From JBFGCT01 sp041581055 (lineage in GTDB: Bacteria; Actinomycetota; Acidimicrobiia; Acidimicrobiales; Ilumatobacteraceae), in contig JBFGCT010000149.1 in the NCBI GenBank assembly GCA_041581055.1, forward strand, positions 1 through 10,162: a stretch of DNA of 10,162 nt, written 5' to 3'. Shown piece after piece: positions 5,284 to 10,162 of this stretch. Every line of letters begins with the position of its first letter. Position 1 is the first letter of the stretch. The notes under the pieces were generated by a model. The model searched no databases. It saw nothing but the letters and a program-made list of their open reading frames with translations, and was not told where the DNA came from. Position numbers and translations under genes: made by a program.

Positions 5284-5637
5284 ATGGCCGACGTGACGAT
5301 CTTCCACAACAAGCATTGAAACTCCTCGGTCAATGCCGTGCGCATTGCCGAGGAGCTGGGCGTCGAGTTCGACACCGTCAACTACATCAACGACCCGCCC
5401 GACGCCGACACGCTGCGGGCGATCATCGACAAGCTGGAGGACCCGCCGACCGATCTGGTGCGCCGCGACAGCATGTGGAAGAAGCTGGGGTTGACCGAGG
5501 CCGACGTCGAGACGGTCGATCAGATCGTCGACGTGCTCGTGGCGCACAAGCAGCTCTTGCAGCGACCGCTGATCGTCACCGCCGACACCGCGATCATCGG
5601 CCGACCCAAGCAGCGGGTGTCCGAGCTCCTGTCGTGA
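5284..5637 (+). CDS. ArsC-family (arsenate reductase-like) selenoprotein with Sec at catalytic position 12, TGA read through
   Basis: A 117-residue thioredoxin-fold protein of the ArsC/Spx family, full length if the in-frame TGA at 5317-5319 is read as selenocysteine. The active-site segment is TIFHNKH-U12-NSSVN, matching HNPxC of ArsC, and the C-terminal RPLIVT and IGRPKQRV segments match RPIVV and IGRP. Numbering matches plasmid R773 ArsC: residue 12 is the nucleophile, and Arg60, Arg94 and Arg107 (oxyanion-binding) are all kept, as is His8. ArsC enzymes reduce arsenate with glutaredoxin or similar thiols; the substrate here is not proven. A strong SECIS-like hairpin follows the TGA directly. 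A -10 box supports the ATG at 5284, and starting at Met 5338 would remove the active site. The ABC exporter genes follow after 4 nt. The main alternative is a pseudogene with a nonsense mutation, which the hairpin and intact downstream frame argue against. Confidence 0.88.
5317..5319 (+). other. In-frame TGA, proposed selenocysteine codon (Sec12)
   Basis: TGA is the only stop in the frame between ATG 5284 and the terminating TGA at 5635-5637. It falls exactly where ArsC proteins have their catalytic cysteine, in the context HNKH-U-NSS. A Cys-to-Sec exchange is the most common selenoprotein pattern. Reading it as Trp would put a bulky residue at the nucleophile position. Confidence 0.85.
5322..5355 (+). 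promoter_or_regulatory. Bacterial SECIS-like hairpin directly after the TGA
   Basis: The lower stem pairs 5322-5329 (CTCCTCGG) with 5348-5355 (CCGAGGAG). A single U at 5330 is bulged. The upper stem pairs 5331-5336 (CAATGC) with 5342-5347 (GCATTG). The five-base loop 5337-5341 is CGUGC. All 14 pairs are Watson-Crick. Bacterial SECIS elements bound by SelB have a bulged U in the stem and a GG or GU in the loop. Here the loop GU begins after 18 nt counted from the TGA, the same distance as the loop GGU in E. coli fdhF. The hairpin lies wholly within coding sequence, as expected. Confidence 0.85.
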
Positions 5638-5641
5638 CCCG

Positions 5642-7441
5642 ATGACCGCGCCGGTGGCCGATGGGCGGCGGACCGGCGCCGCGCCGCGGTGGGCGCTGCT
5701 GCGCGGGATGTTGCGGGCCCAGCGTCGCAACCTGGTGATCGGCACCGTCATCGGCCTCGTGTGGATGGTCGGCAAGGTCTCGGTGCCGATCCTGGTCCGG
5801 TTCGGAATCGACCGTGGCATCGGCGAGGGCGAGCTGCTCTGGTTGTGGGCGTCGCTGATCGCGTTCGCCGGCGTCGTCGCCGGATCGCTGACGGCGGTCC
5901 GCCGGTACTACGCGTTCCGCGAGGCGCGCTGGACCGAGACGCGGCTGCGGGAGCGGATGTTCGGCCACATCATGTCGCTGCACATCGGCTATCACGACCG
6001 CTCCCAGACCGGCCAGCTCCTCAGCCGCTCGTCGAGCGACCTCAACCAGATCCAGATGTTCGTCGTGATGATCCCGATCACGTTGTCGAACCTGGCGATG
6101 ATCGTCACCGTGGCGGTCATCCTGCTCATGACCGACCCGCTGCTGGCGGTGCTCGCCCTCGCCGCGCTCCCGCTGGTCAACGTCGCCGGCAGGAAGTTCT
6201 CCGAGGCGATCCATCCCGCGGTGCTCGCCGTCCAGGCCGAGCAGGCCGAGCTGGCGACCGTCGTCGAGGAGACGGTCGGCGGCATCCGGGTGATCAAGGG
6301 GTTCGGCGCCGAGCAGGTTCAGGCGGAGCGGCTGCGCGTCGAGGCCGACGACATCCGCCGCGAGTCGATCGGGGCGGCGCGGATCCGGGCGCGGTTCCTC
6401 CCGGCGATCGAGCTCCTGCCACAGCTCGGCCTGATCGCCGTGCTCGGCGTCGGCGGCCTGCGGGTGATCGACGGCGACCTGACGCTCGGGCAGCTCGTCC
6501 AGTTCAACTTCTATGTCGCGCTGCTCGTCTGGCCACTGCGGATGATCGGGATGACGATCGCGTTCGCCCAGCGCGCGGCGGCCGCGCTCGAACGCGTCAA
6601 CGAGGTGCTCGACACGGCGGCCGACGTCGCCGACCCGGATCACCCGCGGCGGCTGCCCGACGCCGCGCCGGTCGGCGCGGTGCGCTTCGACGGCGTGCGA
6701 TTCGGGTACGACCCGAACGACCCGGTGCTCCGCGGGTTCGACCTCGAACTGCGCGCCGGGCAGTCGGTGGCGATCGTGGGGGAGACGGGGTCGGGCAAGT
6801 CGACCGTCGCCCAGTTGCTCATCCGCTTCTACGACGCCGACGCCGGCACGGTGCGAATCGACGGGATCGACGTCCGCGACCTCACGCTGCACGACCTGCG
6901 GCGGGCGGTCGGCCTCGTGTTCGAGGACACCCTGCTGTTCCACGACACGGTCAGCGCCAACATCGCGTTCGCCCACCCCGACGCCGACGACGCCGCGATC
7001 GAGCGCGCCGCCCGCCTCGCCGGCGCCCACGACTTCATCATGGGCCTGCCCGACGCGTACGACACGCTGCTCGGCGAGCGCGGGTACTCGCTCTCGGGCG
7101 GCCAGCGCCAGCGCGTCGCGATCGCCCGGGCGATCCTGGCCGACCCGCGAGTCCTGGTCCTCGACGACGCGACCTCGGCGGTCGATCCCTCCAAGGAGCA
7201 CGAGATCCGCTCGGCGATGTCGACGGTGATGGAGGGCCGCACGACGATCGTCATCGCCCACCGCCCCGGCACGATCGCGCTGGCCGACACGGTCGTGCTG
7301 CTCGACGGCGGCCGGGTGGCGGCGCACGGGCCGCACGACGAGCTGCTCGCCACCGTGCCGCGCTACCGCGAGGTGCTCGCCGCGATGTCGGTCGAGGACG
7401 GCGACGCGGCGCCGGCCCGAACCCCCGTCGGGGGTGACTGA
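5642..7441 (+). CDS. ABC exporter half-transporter, subunit 1 (degenerate catalytic NBD)
   Basis: A 599-residue type IV (ABCB-like) exporter subunit with six transmembrane segments in residues about 30-300, then a nucleotide-binding domain. Walker A is GETGSGKST (380-388), the signature LSGGQ is intact (484-488), and the switch is H540. Two residues are unusual: the Walker B is LVLDDATS, with Asp509 in place of the catalytic Glu, and the Q-loop reads VGLVFEDT, with Glu428 in place of Gln. Asp at this site is typical of the inactive-side subunit of heterodimeric exporters such as TM287/TM288 and BmrCD. It works in the cytoplasmic membrane with the next gene product, exporting an unknown substrate. 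The ATG at 5642 is 4 nt after the ArsC-like stop, so co-transcription is likely. There is no clear Shine-Dalgarno. Confidence 0.93.
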   Translation: MTAPVADGRRTGAAPRWALLRGMLRAQRRNLVIGTVIGLVWMVGKVSVPILVRFGIDRGIGEGELLWLWASLIAFAGVVAGSLTAVRRYYAFREARWTETRLRERMFGHIMSLHIGYHDRSQTGQLLSRSSSDLNQIQMFVVMIPITLSNLAMIVTVAVILLMTDPLLAVLALAALPLVNVAGRKFSEAIHPAVLAVQAEQAELATVVEETVGGIRVIKGFGAEQVQAERLRVEADDIRRESIGAARIRARFLPAIELLPQLGLIAVLGVGGLRVIDGDLTLGQLVQFNFYVALLVWPLRMIGMTIAFAQRAAAALERVNEVLDTAADVADPDHPRRLPDAAPVGAVRFDGVRFGYDPNDPVLRGFDLELRAGQSVAIVGETGSGKSTVAQLLIRFYDADAGTVRIDGIDVRDLTLHDLRRAVGLVFEDTLLFHDTVSANIAFAHPDADDAAIERAARLAGAHDFIMGLPDAYDTLLGERGYSLSGGQRQRVAIARAILADPRVLVLDDATSAVDPSKEHEIRSAMSTVMEGRTTIVIAHRPGTIALADTVVLLDGGRVAAHGPHDELLATVPRYREVLAAMSVEDGDAAPARTPVGGD

Positions 7442-9223
7442 GTGCAGCGGATGAGCGCGGTCACCGACGAGGACCGCCTCGACACCGAGGCGACGCGGCG
7501 GGTGCTGCGCCGCGCGGCGCGCATGGCGGTCCCGTTCAAGGCGACGATCGCCGCGGCCCTCGGGTTCACCACGATCACGACGCTCGGGTTGCTCCTCGGG
7601 CCGGTGATCGTGCGGTACGGCATCGACCGGGGCATCTCGGCGTCGGACACGAGCGTGCTGCGCAACGCGGTGATCGCCTACGCGCTGGTGGTCCTGGTCG
7701 CCTACCTGTCGTCGCGCCAGCAGTACGTGTTCGTCAACCGGGCGGGCGAGGGCTTCCTGCGCGCCCTTCGGCTCCGGGTCTTCGGCCATATCGAGCGCCA
7801 GTCGCTGGCGTTCTTCGATCGCAACAAGTCCGGCGTGCTCGTCGCCCGGATGACCGCCGACATCGAGTCGATGTCGGAGCTGGTGCAGTGGGGGTTGCTC
7901 CAGTTCGTGTCCGCCGTCCTCCTCGTCGTGCTAGCGCTCGCACTCCTGCTCGTGCTCTCGTGGCAGCTCACGATCGTCGGGCTGCTGGTGATGCCGATCA
8001 TCCTGGTCGCCTCCCGCAAGTTCCAGCGCGACTCGAACGCCGCCTATCTCGAGGTCCGCGAGCGGGTCGGCCAGAACCTGTCGGCGCTGCAGGAGGGCAT
8101 CTCGGGCGTCCGGGTCATCCAGGCCTACGCCCGCGAGCCCGAGCAGACCCGTCGTTTCGTCGAGTCGAACCGCTCGCTGTACCGCTCGCACGTGCACAGC
8201 GTGCGGGTGTCGACGTGGTATTTCGGGCTGGTCGAGGCGAGCGGCGTGCTGGCGACCGCGCTGGTCGTCGGCGTCGGGGGCTGGCTGGTGACCCGCGGCG
8301 ACGTCACGATCGGGACCGTCATCGCCGTCGTGCTGCTGCTGACCCAGCTGTTCGAGCCGGTGCAGCAGCTGTCCCAGCTCTACAACTCGGTGCAATCGTC
8401 GGCCGCCGCGCTCAACAAGCTGTTCACGATCCTCGACACCGAGCCCGACATCGTCGACGGGCCCGGGGTCCTGCCGCCCGGCGGCGATCTGGTCGTCGAC
8501 CGCGTCCGGTTCCGCTATCCCGCGACCGACGAGCTCGTGCTGCGCGACGTCTCGGTCACGGTGGCCGGCGGGGAGCGGCTGGCCGTGGTCGGGCCGACCG
8601 GCGCTGGCAAGTCGACGCTGGCCAAGCTGATGGCCCGGCTGTACGACCCGACGACCGGGACCGTGACGTTCGGCGGGATCGATCTGCGCGACGTCACCCA
8701 GGCCTCCCTGCGCGAGCGCATCGTCGTCGTGCCTCAGGAGGGGTTCCTGTTCGGCGGCACGATCGCCGACAACATCCGCATCGCCCGGGCCGGCGCGACC
8801 GACCACGACGTCCGCGTCGCGCTCGCCCGGCTCGGGGCGGGCGAGCGGTTCGACGCGTTCGAGCACGGCATCCACACCGAGGTCCGCGAACGGGGCTCCC
8901 GGCTGTCGGCGGGCGAGCGCCAGCTCGTGTCGCTGGCCCGGGCGGCGCTCGTCGACCCCGCGGTGCTCGTGCTGGACGAGGCGACCAGCAGCCTCGACCC
9001 CGGCACCGAGCTGGTCGTCGAACGCGCCCTGGAGCAGTTGCTGGGCGGCCGCACGTCGATCGTGGTCGCCCACCGGCTCTCGACGGTCCGCCGCGCCGAC
9101 CGCGTCGCGGTCGTCGATCACGGCGAGCTGGTCGAGCTCGGCACGCACGACGAGCTCGTCGCCGCCGGCGGCCGGTACGCCGCCCTCACCGACGCCTGGT
9201 CCCGCTCCCAACCCGCCGTCTGA
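7442..9223 (+). CDS. ABC exporter half-transporter, subunit 2 (catalytic NBD, degenerate signature)
   Basis: A 593-residue half-transporter with six membrane segments in residues about 35-310 and a nucleotide-binding domain. Walker A is GPTGAGKST (384-392), the Q-loop Gln is Q432, Walker B is VLVLDEATS with the normal catalytic Glu513, and the switch His is H544. The signature is altered to LSAGE (488-492) instead of LSGGQ. In the heterodimer this signature faces the Walker A/B of subunit 1, so both changes fall on one degenerate ATP site, while the other site is fully consensus. This complementarity is strong evidence that the two proteins form one transporter. The GTG at 7442 directly follows the stop of subunit 1 with a G-rich GGGGGTGA before it; an ATG at 7451 is the alternative. 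Substrate is unknown. Confidence 0.93.
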   Translation: MQRMSAVTDEDRLDTEATRRVLRRAARMAVPFKATIAAALGFTTITTLGLLLGPVIVRYGIDRGISASDTSVLRNAVIAYALVVLVAYLSSRQQYVFVNRAGEGFLRALRLRVFGHIERQSLAFFDRNKSGVLVARMTADIESMSELVQWGLLQFVSAVLLVVLALALLLVLSWQLTIVGLLVMPIILVASRKFQRDSNAAYLEVRERVGQNLSALQEGISGVRVIQAYAREPEQTRRFVESNRSLYRSHVHSVRVSTWYFGLVEASGVLATALVVGVGGWLVTRGDVTIGTVIAVVLLLTQLFEPVQQLSQLYNSVQSSAAALNKLFTILDTEPDIVDGPGVLPPGGDLVVDRVRFRYPATDELVLRDVSVTVAGGERLAVVGPTGAGKSTLAKLMARLYDPTTGTVTFGGIDLRDVTQASLRERIVVVPQEGFLFGGTIADNIRIARAGATDHDVRVALARLGAGERFDAFEHGIHTEVRERGSRLSAGERQLVSLARAALVDPAVLVLDEATSSLDPGTELVVERALEQLLGGRTSIVVAHRLSTVRRADRVAVVDHGELVELGTHDELVAAGGRYAALTDAWSRSQPAV

Positions 9224-9239
9224 CCCCCCGCCGACCGTC

Positions 9240-9284
9240 TCCGGTGAGAGGTGAGACGTACAGGTGGTCTCACCTCTCACCGGA
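9240..9284. terminator. Perfect 18-bp hairpin between convergent genes, likely bidirectional terminator
   Basis: The arms 9240-9257 and 9267-9284 are exact complements (TCCGGTGAGAGGTGAGAC on the left) around a 9-nt loop. It lies 16 bp after the end of ABC subunit 2 and 8 bp beyond the end of the YceI gene on the other strand. There is no T-run on either side, which is common for actinobacterial hairpin terminators. Its position between converging genes makes terminator the best call. Confidence 0.82.
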
Positions 9285-9292
9285 AGGGGTTG

Positions 9293-10162
9293 TCAGGGGC
9301 GATCGAAGACGAGGACGAACTCGAGCAGGCCGTGGTCCTCGGTCTTGACGGCGCTGAACGACGGGTTGTCGATGTCGTAGTCCGCGAACAGCACCGGGAT
9401 GTTGCCGAGCACGCCGATCCGGTCGGCCGTGGCCTCGGCGGTCAGCTCGAAAGTGACCTCGCGGGTGACGCCGTGGAGGATCAGGTCGCCGGTGGCCGTC
9501 ACGGTGATCTGCTCGCCCTCCGCCGGGATCTCGCCGAAGTCGATCGGTGACGTCAGCCGGAACGTCGCCGTCGGGAACCGGTCGGTCTCCATGATGCGGC
9601 CCCGGAACTGCCCGTCGCGGCGGCTGTCGTCGCTGGTGATCGACGCCACGTCGATGTCGACGTCGAGGGCGGTCGCCGTCGTGCCCTCGATGACCAACGC
9701 GCCGGTGATCTGGTTGCCGCGCCCGACCGCGGTGGTGTTCACCCCGGCCAGCACCTCTTCGACGCGGTAGCCGAACTCGGACGCGTCGGTCGGCGCCCAC
9801 ACCCCGTCGAAATCGGCGAGCGGCGTCGCCGGCACCTCCGCCGGCACGGTGGTCACCGCGGCCGGATCTGCCGCCTCCGCGGGATCGGCCGGATCGGCGG
9901 GATCAACGGCCTCGGCCGGGTCGGCCGGATCGGCGGGATCGGCGGGATCGGCCGGATCGGCGGCCTCGGCAGCGTCCGCGGGGACGGTGGTCTCGGTGAG
10001 GGCCTGGCTCAGGTCGGCGGAGTCGAGCTTGTCGGGGGCGTCGTTGATGACGTTGGCGTAGAAGAAGATCGCCCCGTAGCCCAGCGCCACGACGACGACG
10101 ATCCCGATCGCCGCCCACTTCAGCCAGCGCCACGGCGACGGCGGGGCGGGGTCCGGCGCCCC
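9293..10162 (-). CDS. Membrane-anchored YceI-family protein, N-terminus outside window
   Basis: The frame is open from the right edge to the TGA at 9293-9295, giving 289 visible residues. The order is a Pro-rich cytoplasmic stretch, the basic-aromatic WRWLKW, a hydrophobic helix (AAIGIVVVVALGYGAIFFYA, about residues 17-36) acting as an uncleaved anchor, a low-complexity Asp-Pro-Ala linker, then a YceI domain of about 165 residues. YceI motifs visible are SEFGYRVEEVL, DVDIDVASI, RDGQFRGR, FPTATFRL and ILHGVTREVTFEL. YceI proteins are lipocalin-like beta-barrels that bind isoprenoid or other amphiphilic molecules; ligand here is unknown. The domain would lie outside the membrane. The GTG at 10090 is inside the membrane helix and is not a credible start; the true start is beyond 10162. 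It converges on the ABC operon. Confidence 0.92.
   Translation of the reverse strand, partial: GAPDPAPPSPWRWLKWAAIGIVVVVALGYGAIFFYANVINDAPDKLDSADLSQALTETTVPADAAEAADPADPADPADPADPAEAVDPADPADPAEAADPAAVTTVPAEVPATPLADFDGVWAPTDASEFGYRVEEVLAGVNTTAVGRGNQITGALVIEGTTATALDVDIDVASITSDDSRRDGQFRGRIMETDRFPTATFRLTSPIDFGEIPAEGEQITVTATGDLILHGVTREVTFELTAEATADRIGVLGNIPVLFADYDIDNPSFSAVKTEDHGLLEFVLVFDRP
9863..9976 (-). repeat. In-frame 9-bp tandem repeats coding the Asp-Pro-Ala linker of the YceI protein
   Basis: Near-identical 9-bp units (GATCCGGCC-like on the minus strand) encode many DPA tripeptides, broken twice by AEA segments. They form an acidic, Pro-rich spacer of about 35-40 residues between the membrane anchor and the YceI domain. 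Such arrays change length easily by slippage, and 9-bp steps keep the frame. The linker may extend the domain through or away from the envelope. Confidence 0.8.

Noticed and set aside
5338..5637. 99-residue protein started at the internal ATT-context Met/GTG near 5338
   Set aside because: It would begin inside the SECIS-like loop and lack the active-site segment HNKH-x-NSS that is clearly homologous to ArsC. The ATG at 5284 has a promoter at leaderless distance.
5284..5637. ArsC-like gene as a pseudogene broken by a nonsense mutation
   Set aside because: There is only one stop, it is TGA, it is at the catalytic position, the rest of the frame keeps all key residues, and a SECIS-like hairpin follows. 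Decay would not explain this combination.
5594..7789. 731-codon open frame on the minus strand across ABC subunit 1
   Set aside because: It lies antisense to a clear ABC transporter with all motifs. Its translation is a low-complexity Arg/His/Asp/Gly-rich sequence typical of antisense frames in GC-rich genes.
7931..9280. 449-codon minus-strand frame across ABC subunit 2
   Set aside because: It is antisense to a gene with Walker A, Walker B and switch motifs, and runs through the terminator hairpin at 9240-9284.
9863..9976. CRISPR-like array
   Set aside because: The units are 9 bp, contiguous and in frame with a coding sequence, with no spacers.
9849..10061. Plus-strand Ala/Ser/Gly repeat ORF
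   Set aside because: It is the antisense image of the DPA linker repeats of the YceI gene.

Overview
This window is about 10 kb of very GC-rich chromosomal DNA with dense, mostly actinobacterial-type genes. The families present (DnaE2, DUF3039, DUF4031, a COG4339-type HD protein) and the promoter style, with -10 boxes 6-7 nt before the start codon suggesting leaderless mRNAs, fit an actinobacterium, perhaps of the class Acidimicrobiia. The taxon is an inference from gene content and base composition only.

Layout. (1) 2-1225 (+): C-terminal 407 residues of the error-prone polymerase DnaE2, cut by the left edge. (2) 1296-3335 (-): a possible operon, read right to left, of a DUF3039 protein, a Nudix hydrolase, a 16-bp inverted repeat and an enolase-superfamily (mandelate racemase/D-galactonate dehydratase-like) enzyme. 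(3) 3336-3597: a divergent promoter region with an unlisted 43-residue membrane micro-ORF (+) and a 20-bp direct repeat. (4) 3598-5025: an HD phosphohydrolase (-), a DUF4031 protein (+), and a small protein (-) that looks like a RadC/JAB-type fold without its metal-binding histidines. (5) 5026-5283: an intergenic stretch with 14-bp and 12-bp tandem repeats. (6) 5284-9223 (+): a tight three-gene operon of an ArsC-like protein and two ABC exporter half-transporters, closed by a perfect 18-bp hairpin at 9240-9284. (7) 9293-10162 (-): a membrane-anchored YceI-family protein with a Pro/Ala/Asp-rich linker, cut by the right edge.

The main discovery is in region 6. The ArsC-like reading frame is interrupted by one in-frame TGA at exactly the catalytic cysteine position (residue 12). 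Arg60, Arg94 and Arg107, the arsenate-binding arginines of the plasmid R773 ArsC, are all present at the same numbers. Two bases after the TGA begins a 14-bp perfect hairpin with a single bulged U and a GU in the apical loop, at the distance expected for a bacterial SECIS element. The gene is best read as a selenoprotein, a Sec-containing ArsC-family oxidoreductase. Ordinary gene calling would either discard its active site or start it at the internal Met at 5338.

The two ABC subunits downstream form a matched asymmetric pair. The first has Asp instead of the catalytic Glu and Glu instead of the Q-loop Gln. The second has a degenerate signature motif (LSAGE). Together these give one degenerate and one consensus ATP site, as in heterodimeric exporters. 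The tight spacing suggests the Sec protein and exporter are co-transcribed, but no arsenic regulator or other ars gene is visible, so a role in arsenic resistance remains open.
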